A stretch of DNA of 6,720 nt, from the NCBI GenBank assembly GCA_020844525.1, contig JAJGAH010000140.1:1-6720 (forward strand), read 5' to 3'. The stretch comes from Eubacterium sp. GTDB taxonomy: Bacteria; Bacillota; Clostridia; Lachnospirales; Lachnospiraceae. A program made the position numbers and the translations under genes. The notes beneath the pieces were generated by a model. That model made no database searches. It was not told the DNA's origin and saw only the letters and a list, made by a program, of their open reading frames with translations. Every line of letters begins with the position of its first letter. Position 1 is the stretch's first letter. Of the stretch, positions 1-5,717 are shown one piece after another.

Positions 1-64
1 TTTCATTTGATCAATTCTATTAAATGTATAAATCTGTTCAGCTGATATTATCTGTTCTAACGGC
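1..64. other. Spacer downstream of the ZIP gene, with a short direct repeat
   Basis: This is the non-coding stretch beyond the ZIP stop codon, cut by the window edge. It is AT-rich and carries the 8-bp direct repeat ATCTGTTC at 32-39 and 50-57 (18-bp period). I see no GC-rich hairpin followed by a T-run on the minus strand, so the ZIP terminator is either absent here or lies to the left of the window. Confidence 0.5.
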
Positions 65-850
65 TTATCCCAGCGCTACATCCAGCGCCATCATCAGCGT
101 AAAACCAAGCGCAAACATCAGAACACCGATATTGGAATGTTCTCCCTCGGACATCTCCGGAATCAGCTCTTCGACAACGACATATACCATGGCGCCTGCC
201 GCAAAGGACAGCAGATACGGCATGAAGGGGATCAGCAGGCTTGAAAAAAGGATGGTAATTGCGCCAAAGACTGGTTCTACCGCTCCGGATAAGGTACCAT
301 AGGCAAAGGACTTTGCCTTGCTCTGTCCTTCTGCATGAAGCGGCATGGAGATAATCGCACCCTCCGGAAAATTCTGAATGGCAATGCCCAGCGACAGAGC
401 AATTGCGCCGCCAGCCGTTATTTCGGCGGAGTGTGTCAGATATCCTGCAAAAACAACACCTACTGCCATGCCCTCGGGAATGTTGTGGATCGTAACCGCA
501 AGTACCATCATGGTGGTTCGGGCAAGATGACTTCTTGGGCCTTCTGCCTTCTCCGCATTCATATGAAGATGCGGAACCACTTCATCAAGAAGCAGAAGAA
601 ACAGAATGCCCAGCCAGAAACCGATCACCGCAGGCACAAAAGCAAACTTTCCCATTTTCGCAGCCTGCTCCATCGCCGGGATCAAAAGACTCCAGATAGA
701 CGCAGCGATCATTACGCCTGCCGCGAATCCTGTCAGGGCCCGCTGTACAATGTTATTTAAACTTTTTCTCATAAAAAAAACGCACGCTGCACCTGCTGTG
801 GTCCCGATAAACGGGACAATCAATCCAATGGCAGCATCTAAACTGAACAC
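65..850 (-). CDS. ZIP family metal transporter (GufA/ZIP11-like)
   Basis: A 261-residue integral membrane protein expected to bring divalent metal ions (zinc, possibly iron or manganese) into the cytoplasm. About eight hydrophobic segments are visible, near residues 6-27, 38-60, 70-88, 113-135, 146-170, 186-208, 210-230 and 240-258. The two ZIP metal-site signatures are present: HNIPEG at 122-127 and QNFPEG at 159-164. The second has Gln-Asn rather than His, as in the GufA-like branch of the family. EELIPE at 227-232 and a His-containing loop (PHLHMN, 93-98) also fit. Length is normal for bacterial ZIPs. I chose the GTG at 848-850 because AAGAGAGG lies 8 nt upstream. The frame stays open to 1069, but that extension would run into capA and its residues are not ZIP-like. 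It follows capA by 94 bp on the same strand. The metal cannot be told from sequence. Confidence 0.9.
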   Translation of the reverse strand: MFSLDAAIGLIVPFIGTTAGAACVFFMRKSLNNIVQRALTGFAAGVMIAASIWSLLIPAMEQAAKMGKFAFVPAVIGFWLGILFLLLLDEVVPHLHMNAEKAEGPRSHLARTTMMVLAVTIHNIPEGMAVGVVFAGYLTHSAEITAGGAIALSLGIAIQNFPEGAIISMPLHAEGQSKAKSFAYGTLSGAVEPVFGAITILFSSLLIPFMPYLLSFAAGAMVYVVVEELIPEMSEGEHSNIGVLMFALGFTLMMALDVALG

Positions 851-858
851 AAAATGCA

Positions 859-867
859 CCTCTCTTT
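859..867 (-). promoter_or_regulatory. Ribosome binding site deciding the GTG start of the ZIP gene
   Basis: On the minus strand this reads AAAGAGAGG, a strong Shine-Dalgarno match, and is followed after 8 nt by GTG at 848-850. An in-frame GTG at 857-859 overlaps the site itself and is therefore unlikely to be the start. Confidence 0.7.
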
Positions 868-944
868 CTTCACAACTTAATCTAAATAATTCACAATCAG
901 GATGTCCTAAACGATTTTTTACCGGACCGCCCTTATGAAGCGAT

Positions 945-2597
945 CTATTCCCCAAGTGCAAGATACTGCGCGTCAATATTATTTTGCAGCACATTCTGAA
1001 TATATTCCATGGAAAATTCCGTTCCATCCGTGATATATCCGGAAATGCCATGTGCCCTTGCCTCCTCATCGGTATAATTCTTCAGAAGAACGGCATGTAC
1101 CTTTGTTCCATCCTGGCCGTAATCTGTCATAACCGGGACCAGCTTCGGACTTTCGACCGTCACCTCCGGATCAGAAGAATTGCCGTCAGTATCCCGGAAG
1201 TGCAGCGTACAATCCAGAATCACGCCGATCAGCTCATCCGGCTGTTCCTGGGTGGATACAAAATTTCCAAGGGAATAAGCACAGAATACCTTCCGTCCAT
1301 CCGAAGCCGTCAGTGTCTCTGCATTCTGGACGACGTGCGGATGGTCCCCAATGATCAGATCAGCACCATCATCAGCCAGCTCCTGTGCTTTCTCCTTTTG
1401 AAAATCCGTCACCTCATGGCTGTCCTCATCGCCCCAGTGGCACGCAACAACCACAGCATCCGCGATCTCATCGGCTTTCTGGATCTGTGCACGGATCAGG
1501 TCCGTCTCGTAGAGATAGATCACCCGCGAATCAGCTCCATCCGGTGTGTGATACAGCGATCCTGAATCGAGAGCATTTGTCATCTGGGTATAGGTCAGAA
1601 ATGCGACTTTTTTGCCGTTGGAACAGGTATATACCGGGATATCATCATACTGCACCTCGAACTGTGCTTCATCGCCTGCACTCTCATAATTCTGTGTAAA
1701 TGCGATTGAGCTGTCATCAGTTTTTTTCCATAAACCGGTTGTGATAAAACGGCTGCCGGAAGGCATTTCGCTTGTCCAGAAGTTTTCCGAAGCTGTCAGA
1801 CCCTGTACACCAAGGTCATAGGTATGATTGTTGCAGAGGCTGAAAATGTCAAATCCGGCATTGTACAGATCAATACCATCCTGCCCGGGCGTAGAAAACT
1901 GCGGATATCCGGCAGGTTCGATTTCATTGTTGATATCTGTCTCCACATCGATCCATGCCAGCTCATGTTCACTGATATAATCCTGCACGTCCTGATACAG
2001 ATAGCTGAAATCATAAGAAGAGCCATCGCTTCCCTGTGCCGCATTTGCTGCCTGTTCAATCATCCTCTCTGAGATCAGATTGTCACCCACTGCGCAAAGT
2101 CTGACGTCTGAAGCAGTTGTCGTGCCCTGATCTGATCCGGAGGATACTGCGGTCGCAGCAGCGGCTTCTGGTTCAGATGTATTTTCGGATGTTGATGCGG
2201 TTTCATTTGAAGTGGAAGCTGTACGTACCTTTCCCAGTCCTGTTTCATCTGACACATTTCCTCCAGACGAATTTCCGCATGATATATGAAGCAGCGCAAA
2301 TACAACAACAGCTCCGAAAAAGACAATCACAGCACTGATTGCTACCGTTCTGATCTTCCGGTTCCGCTTCCTGCGTTTTTCTTCTTCCTTCTGCCTGACC
2401 AGTTTCCTCGCCTTACGCCTGTCCGCAATTTTTTTCTGCTCCTCTTCGTCATCCTGCTCGACTTCCCGGATCAGTTCACGAAGATCAATCATATCTTTGA
2501 TATCAGATCCTTTATATTGGATCTCCTGATGATTTTTCTTATCTTCTTCCCTGGACTTCTGATCGTTTCGTTTTTCTTCGTTAGCTTTCTTATCCAT
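945..2597 (-). CDS. CapA family protein (PGA_cap metallophosphatase-like), membrane anchored
   Basis: A 550-residue protein in three parts. Residues 1-82 are strongly charged (Lys/Arg/Glu/Asp, likely helical or coiled coil) and should be cytoplasmic. Residues 84-104 form one transmembrane helix. Residues 108-162 are a Ser/Thr/Ala/Glu-rich linker, and the CapA domain follows at about 165-450 with a C-terminal extension. Domain motifs are visible in order: AVGDN (169-173), DVET (217-220), CNNHTYDLG (255-263), CHWGDE (386-391), GDHPHV (417-422) and SLGNF (442-446). These are the expected metal/phosphoesterase-type residues of the family. CapA is known from poly-gamma-glutamate capsule synthesis, but no capB or capC is adjacent, and many clostridial CapA-like proteins stand alone. 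An extracytoplasmic cell-envelope role is an inference, and the substrate is unknown. The ATG at 2597 has a weak AGGA 11 nt upstream. The ZIP gene follows on the same strand. Confidence 0.88.
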   Translation of the reverse strand: MDKKANEEKRNDQKSREEDKKNHQEIQYKGSDIKDMIDLRELIREVEQDDEEEQKKIADRRKARKLVRQKEEEKRRKRNRKIRTVAISAVIVFFGAVVVFALLHISCGNSSGGNVSDETGLGKVRTASTSNETASTSENTSEPEAAAATAVSSGSDQGTTTASDVRLCAVGDNLISERMIEQAANAAQGSDGSSYDFSYLYQDVQDYISEHELAWIDVETDINNEIEPAGYPQFSTPGQDGIDLYNAGFDIFSLCNNHTYDLGVQGLTASENFWTSEMPSGSRFITTGLWKKTDDSSIAFTQNYESAGDEAQFEVQYDDIPVYTCSNGKKVAFLTYTQMTNALDSGSLYHTPDGADSRVIYLYETDLIRAQIQKADEIADAVVVACHWGDEDSHEVTDFQKEKAQELADDGADLIIGDHPHVVQNAETLTASDGRKVFCAYSLGNFVSTQEQPDELIGVILDCTLHFRDTDGNSSDPEVTVESPKLVPVMTDYGQDGTKVHAVLLKNYTDEEARAHGISGYITDGTEFSMEYIQNVLQNNIDAQYLALGE

Positions 2598-2714
2598 TAT
2601 ATATGATATCCTGATCGAATTTTTTATTTCTTTCTTATTTCAATTTTCATTGTTATATTCAGCTGATATCTTACCACATGGTTCCTGATTTACTGCAGAT
2701 TTGTCTTCGCGCCT
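2598..2714. other. AT-rich spacer upstream of the capA-like gene
   Basis: This 117-bp spacer separates the LysR stop from the CapA start on the minus strand. It is AT-rich, as expected for a promoter region. I could not pick out a convincing -35/-10 pair: TATAAC on the minus strand at 2653-2658 is a possible -10 without a good -35. No intrinsic terminator for the regulator is apparent, so read-through from lysR into capA is possible. Confidence 0.35.
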
Positions 2715-3617
2715 TTATGAATCAGGATCTTCTGCATACTGGTTTTCGCAGCTTCTGATTTCCTGCATCAAAAATTGAATAAACCGTTTCGAAGCCGGTG
2801 ACATTTCTATGTCTGCCGGAACTGCAATGCCAAGTTCTACATAGCGCGGAGGTGTTAAAGGAACCTGGACTACCTTTCCGTTCCATTTTCGGGAAATGAG
2901 ACGTTGGTTAAAGCTGATCCCAAGACCCGCCTCCACCATATTGTATGTCGTAAACCCGTCCCTTGTCGTGTATTTCTCATTCATATGGAGCTGTTCTTCT
3001 TCGATTAATCTGTCCTGATCCGTATCCTGACCCGGTGAGGTATGAATAAACGCCTCTTTCTCCAGCGATCTGATCGGTATCGCCTTTTCTCCTGCAAGCG
3101 GATGATTCTCAGGAAGCCAGGCAACAATTTCATCCTTGTACAGAGAAATCCATCGGTATGTACTGTTCACGGGCTTTGCACAGACACACAGATCCACAGA
3201 TTTCTCGGAAAGCCAGTGTGCCATATCAAGATTTCCACCCTCCTGCATCCGGACCGCAATGCCTGGGAAAGATTTTTCAAAATGCATCAGGATGCCCGGC
3301 ATCCATATTGCAGACACACTATAATAGCATCCAAGTGTAACAGAGCCGGTGACGATTCCCCGTATATCCGATGATATCTGTTCTGCTACCCGTCCTGCAC
3401 GCACCATCTCCCGGATGGAGGGAAGCATCATTCTTCCGTTCTCTGTCAGCTGTACTCCATTCTTTCCCCGTGTAAAGAGCGAAAACCCGAATTCCTGCTC
3501 AAGTGCCTTGATCATTCTTGTGATTCCAGACTGTGAATAACCAAGTACCTTTGCGGCCTCCGTAAAACTGCCGATATCCGCAGCAGACAAGAAGGCAACA
3601 CATTTTTCCATATCCAT
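2715..3617 (-). CDS. LysR family transcriptional regulator
   Basis: A 300-residue DNA-binding regulator of standard LysR length. The N-terminal winged helix-turn-helix spans about residues 3-61. The HTH reads SFTEAAKVLGYSQSG (17-31) with TRMIKALEQE following, then LFTRGKNGVQLTENG (48-61) as the wing. A linker helix runs to about 85. The substrate-binding domain fills about 92-290, with the typical VEAGLGISF stretch at 228-236. The ligand cannot be predicted from sequence. The gene is divergent from the threonine aldolase gene, the usual LysR arrangement, so control of that gene and of its own promoter is the natural inference. Start choice is less certain. ATG at 3617 is the first in-frame start after AAGGGAG (3633-3639), but the gap is 15 nt. 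A second ATG lies two codons in, at 3611. Confidence 0.93.
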   Translation of the reverse strand: MDMEKCVAFLSAADIGSFTEAAKVLGYSQSGITRMIKALEQEFGFSLFTRGKNGVQLTENGRMMLPSIREMVRAGRVAEQISSDIRGIVTGSVTLGCYYSVSAIWMPGILMHFEKSFPGIAVRMQEGGNLDMAHWLSEKSVDLCVCAKPVNSTYRWISLYKDEIVAWLPENHPLAGEKAIPIRSLEKEAFIHTSPGQDTDQDRLIEEEQLHMNEKYTTRDGFTTYNMVEAGLGISFNQRLISRKWNGKVVQVPLTPPRYVELGIAVPADIEMSPASKRFIQFLMQEIRSCENQYAEDPDS

Positions 3618-3643
3618 TTCAGCCCAGCGGATCTCCCTTAACC

Positions 3644-3671
3644 TATGTATTACAAAGTATCATGCTATCAA
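3644..3671 (-). promoter_or_regulatory. Candidate lysR promoter
   Basis: On the minus strand, TTGATA (3666-3671, five of six matches to the -35 consensus) is followed after 16 bp by TACATA (3644-3649, a weak -10). The -35 lies inside the palindrome at 3666-3676, which would suit autorepression by the LysR protein. The weak -10 keeps confidence low. Confidence 0.25.
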
Positions 3672-3685
3672 TGATATTTTAGCGT

Positions 3686-3714
3686 TTGTCTCATGCATGA
3701 ATCTAGTGTACCAT
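3686..3714 (+). promoter_or_regulatory. Candidate threonine aldolase promoter
   Basis: TTGTCT (3686-3691) and TACCAT (3709-3714) are 17 bp apart, each with four of six consensus matches. Imperfect boxes are common at activator-dependent promoters. The palindrome TCATGCATGA overlaps the first base after the -35 and the spacer. Transcription would then start near 3721, giving a leader of roughly 85 nt. Confidence 0.3.
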
Positions 3715-3739
3715 ATGTGTGAAAGGAAACAAGAATTAT

Positions 3740-3781
3740 TTGATTGTAATAAATTGATGGTAATGAATTGACAAATGAAAA
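3740..3781 (+). repeat. Imperfect tandem 14-bp repeat upstream of the aldolase start
   Basis: Three consecutive 14-bp units each begin with TTGA. Unit 1 is TTGATTGTAATAAA (3740-3753) and unit 2 is TTGATGGTAATGAA (3754-3767), matching at 12 of 14 positions. Unit 3 (3768-3781, starting TTGACAAATG) is diverged. They lie just upstream of the ribosome binding site, in the predicted leader or promoter-proximal region. Confidence 0.5.
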
Positions 3782-3789
3782 ACATTTTA

Positions 3790-3796
3790 AGAGAGG
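3790..3796 (+). promoter_or_regulatory. Ribosome binding site deciding the threonine aldolase start
   Basis: AGAGAGG lies 10 nt before ATG 3807. An in-frame TTG at 3768 would add 13 residues, but it has no Shine-Dalgarno sequence and its residues are not part of the family's conserved N-terminus. Confidence 0.7.
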
Positions 3797-3806
3797 AAAA
3801 CAGAAA

Positions 3807-4850
3807 ATGAACAGAAAGCTTATGTTTGCTTCTGATTACCAGGAAGGTGCCTGCCCGGCTATTCTGCGGAGACTGGAGGATACAAACCAGATTTCCTTTC
3901 CGGGATATGGAAAAGACGAAATCTGCACACACGCAAAGGATCTGATCCGCAAAGCATGTAACTGCCCTGACGCAGAGGTGGAATTTCTCACAGGTGGAAC
4001 ACAGACGAATGCAACCGTGATAGACGCTCTCCTGTGCTCCTATCAGGGTGTGCTCGCTGCCGAGTCCGGCCACGTGAATGTTCATGAGGCGGGAGCTATT
4101 GAATTTGGCGGTCACAAGGTACTTCCCCTGTCAGGAACGAATGGAAAATTAACAGCAGCTCAGATAGAACAGTATCTGACCGATTTTCATAACGACGGAA
4201 ACTGGGACCACATGGTTATGCCCGGAATGGTATACATCTCACAGCCTACAGAATTTGGCACACTCTACAGCCTGGAGGAACTGACGGAAATCCACCGCGT
4301 ATGCAGACAGTTTCGTATTCCCCTCTATGTGGATGGCGCCAGACTGGCTTATGCCCTCGCATCTCCGGATAATGATATCAGTCTTTCGGATCTCGCACGT
4401 CTTTGTGATGTCTTTTATATCGGCGGCACCAAATGCGGTGCTCTGTTCGGCGAGGCCGTAGTCATTCCGGACTCCAGCCTGATCCCGCATTTTTTCACAA
4501 TTATCAAGCAGCACGGTGCCCTGCTTGCAAAGGGCTGGCTTCTCGGTATCCAGTTTGACGAGCTGTTCCGGGATGACCTGTATCTCCACATCGGAGAACC
4601 GGCAATCAGATACGCTTCCCGCATAAAAAAGGCACTGGCGGAAAACCACTACCAGTTATTTATGGATTCCCCGACAAACCAGATCTTCTTCGTCATAGAC
4701 AATGACAAAATGTCTGTACTGTCAGAAAAGATTTCGTTTGGCTTTGGAGAAAAATATGACGAGCATCATTGTGTGATCCGCTTTGCCACAAGCTGGTCAA
4801 CACGGGAGGATGATGTAAATGATCTGTGCGATTTACTGAAATCACTGTAA
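3807..4850 (+). CDS. ltaE: Low-specificity L-threonine aldolase (PLP-dependent)
   Basis: A 347-residue cytoplasmic enzyme of the beta-eliminating lyase/threonine aldolase family, at normal family length. It is expected to cleave L-threonine (and allo-threonine) to glycine and acetaldehyde. The N-terminus MFASDYQEGACPAIL matches the family's entry motif. LTGGTQTNA (61-69) is the phosphate-binding region, and HVNVHEAGAIE (89-99) holds the conserved His/Glu segment. YVDGARLAYAL (174-184) contains Asp176 and Arg179 of the cofactor site. Lys209 in YIGGTKCGALFGEA (204-217) is the expected Schiff-base lysine. The C-terminal small domain ends with VIRFATSW followed by an acidic helix. ATG 3807 is supported by AGAGAGG 10 nt upstream. 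The gene is divergent from a LysR regulator and ends at a bidirectional terminator, so it is probably monocistronic. The exact amino-acid preference within the family is not readable from sequence, and the symbol is assigned by family. Confidence 0.9.
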   Translation: MNRKLMFASDYQEGACPAILRRLEDTNQISFPGYGKDEICTHAKDLIRKACNCPDAEVEFLTGGTQTNATVIDALLCSYQGVLAAESGHVNVHEAGAIEFGGHKVLPLSGTNGKLTAAQIEQYLTDFHNDGNWDHMVMPGMVYISQPTEFGTLYSLEELTEIHRVCRQFRIPLYVDGARLAYALASPDNDISLSDLARLCDVFYIGGTKCGALFGEAVVIPDSSLIPHFFTIIKQHGALLAKGWLLGIQFDELFRDDLYLHIGEPAIRYASRIKKALAENHYQLFMDSPTNQIFFVIDNDKMSVLSEKISFGFGEKYDEHHCVIRFATSWSTREDDVNDLCDLLKSL

Positions 4851-4872
4851 AATTGAAAATGTGCCCAGTAAA

Positions 4873-4916
4873 AAACAGCCAGACACCTGCTTTCCCATCC
4901 TGTCCGGCTGTTTCTT
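4873..4916. terminator. Bidirectional intrinsic terminator between convergent genes
   Basis: AAACAGCC-A-GACA (4873-4885) pairs with TGTC-C-GGCTGTTT (4901-4913), leaving one A/C mismatch and a 15-nt loop. On the plus strand the stem runs into TTTCTTTATA, ending the aldolase transcript 22 bp after its stop. On the minus strand the same stem ends in a run of six T, ending the transcript of the kinase-like gene. Stem, GC core and T-runs on both sides fit rho-independent termination. Confidence 0.8.
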
Positions 4917-4939
4917 TATATTGAAAGTTGAAAATCACT

Positions 4940-4976
4940 CTTTAAAAAATTTCCTGATGAGAATTATTTTTTAAAG
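4940..4976. repeat. AT-rich 11-bp perfect inverted repeat
   Basis: CTTTAAAAAAT (4940-4950) and ATTTTTTAAAG (4966-4976) are perfect inverted repeats around a 15-nt loop. The repeat begins directly after the stop codon of the minus-strand kinase-like gene. With no G/C in the stem except the terminal pair it would form only a weak hairpin. It may help stabilise the 3' end or contribute to termination together with the stronger terminator beyond it. Confidence 0.5.
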
Positions 4977-4978
4977 AA

Positions 4979-5590
4979 TTATTTTACTGAAAATTTTCTT
5001 TGCACTGCAGCGGAAAGATACTCAGCAGTTCCCTGGACGCCAAATAAACTGGAATCGATCATGATATCCTTGAAGCGTTTATCATCCGGCTTGTATCCGG
5101 CATATTGAAGATGGTACTGGTCACGGGCCTCATCAACAGAACGGATCATATGTCTCGCCTCATCCTCTTCAAGTCCCAGATCATCTATACAATGCTTCAA
5201 GCGTGCATCATAGGAGGCATAGATATAGATATTCAGAACATTCGGCATCTCACTGAGAATAAAATCCGCACATCGGCCGACAATGATACAGCTTTCACGC
5301 TCTGCGAAGAACCGGATGATATTCTTCTGTGCCTCGAATATCTTGTCCTGTGTGTCACTGGTCCCGCTTCCAAGAGGAAACATCATGCTGAAGAAAGGAT
5401 TTGGGGTCTGTTTGACAGCTCTTTCCTCTTCCTTCTTCACAACAGAGGCGGGAAGATCCAGCTCCTTTGCCGCCTGATCGACAATATCCCTGTCATAATA
5501 CTCAATCCCCAGGATTTCAGCCATCTTCCGGGCGATAGGCCTTCCCAGACTTCCGAACTGTCTCTGTACTGTCACAACAAACCGATCCAT
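4979..5590 (-). CDS. Cytidylate kinase-like family protein
   Basis: A 203-residue protein resembling the stand-alone cytidylate-kinase-like family (Cytidylate_kin2 type) common in Clostridia. Visible family features are the N-terminal strand VVTVQRQFGSLGRPIARKMA (5-24), where the nucleotide-binding loop is expected, and GIEYYDRDIV (28-37). Also present are the central helix and strand AERESCIIVGRCADFIL (96-112), SVDEARDQYH (151-160) and a C-terminal DIMIDSSLFGVQGTAE (175-190). The loop reads GSLGR rather than the more usual GSGGR of relatives, and there is no classic Walker A lysine. Nucleoside-monophosphate phosphorylation is therefore a family-level guess. A segment at about 60-80 (PNPFFSMMFPLGSG) is a variable lid-like insertion. 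ATG 5590 is chosen because AAGAGAGGG ends 4 nt upstream; an upstream in-frame start at 5647 lacks such a site. It reads towards the aldolase and shares its terminator. Confidence 0.82.
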   Translation of the reverse strand: MDRFVVTVQRQFGSLGRPIARKMAEILGIEYYDRDIVDQAAKELDLPASVVKKEEERAVKQTPNPFFSMMFPLGSGTSDTQDKIFEAQKNIIRFFAERESCIIVGRCADFILSEMPNVLNIYIYASYDARLKHCIDDLGLEEDEARHMIRSVDEARDQYHLQYAGYKPDDKRFKDIMIDSSLFGVQGTAEYLSAAVQRKFSVK

Positions 5591-5717
5591 CTTACCCTCT
5601 CTTTCTGAATTTATCCGTTGCATTTCACAGACGGATACAGAAATCACATATACCTGATTTGCGAATTCTTACCCGATTTGCAGATCTCTGCCGGTTCACG
5701 AAGCTTCAGAAGCCTTC
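5591..5717. promoter_or_regulatory. Spacer upstream of the kinase-like gene, with inverted and direct repeats
   Basis: A 127-bp spacer between the antiporter stop and the kinase-like start. AAATCA-N8-TGATTT is a perfect inverted repeat at 5641-5660. ACCTGATTTGC (5652-5662) and ACCCGATTTGC (5671-5681) are near-identical direct repeats 19 bp apart, and GCAGA-TC-TCTGC (5680-5691) is another short palindrome. This density suggests an operator or promoter region for the kinase-like gene. I could not assign a -35/-10 pair, and there is no clear antiporter terminator with a T-run. Confidence 0.35.

Larger units (their letters stand above)
3618..3806. promoter_or_regulatory. Divergent promoter region between lysR-type and threonine aldolase genes
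   Basis: A 189-bp AT-rich spacer that must hold both promoters. Two small perfect palindromes lie in its left half: TATCA-A-TGATA at 3666-3676 and TCATGCATGA at 3691-3700. These are candidate regulator contacts, although neither is a textbook T-N11-A LysR box. The part nearest the aldolase holds an imperfect tandem repeat at 3740-3781. Confidence 0.5.

Noticed and set aside
335..938. Plus-strand open frames antisense to the ZIP gene
   Set aside because: Shadow frames of a clear membrane-protein gene, with basic, unpatterned translations.
911..940. Possible terminator between capA and the ZIP gene
   Set aside because: There is an A/T run beside a GC stretch, but the GC stretch does not fold into a stem on either strand.
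851..1069. N-terminal extension of the ZIP gene by 73 codons
   Set aside because: It would overlap the capA 3' end, has no ZIP-like sequence, and the GTG at 850 has a well-placed AGAGAGG.
984..1565. 193-codon open frame on the plus strand, antisense to capA
   Set aside because: It lies wholly inside the well-supported CapA coding region, its residues resemble no family, and no ribosome binding site supports it.
37..2669. Identical 12-mer TTCAGCTGATAT at 37-48 and 2658-2669 flanking the capA-ZIP pair
   Set aside because: About one such 12-base match is expected by chance in a window of this length, and there are no other signs of a mobile element or attachment site.
3660..4115. Minus-strand 151-codon open frame across the divergent promoter and aldolase start
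   Set aside because: It covers a regulatory spacer and the conserved start of the aldolase gene, and shows no recognisable domain.
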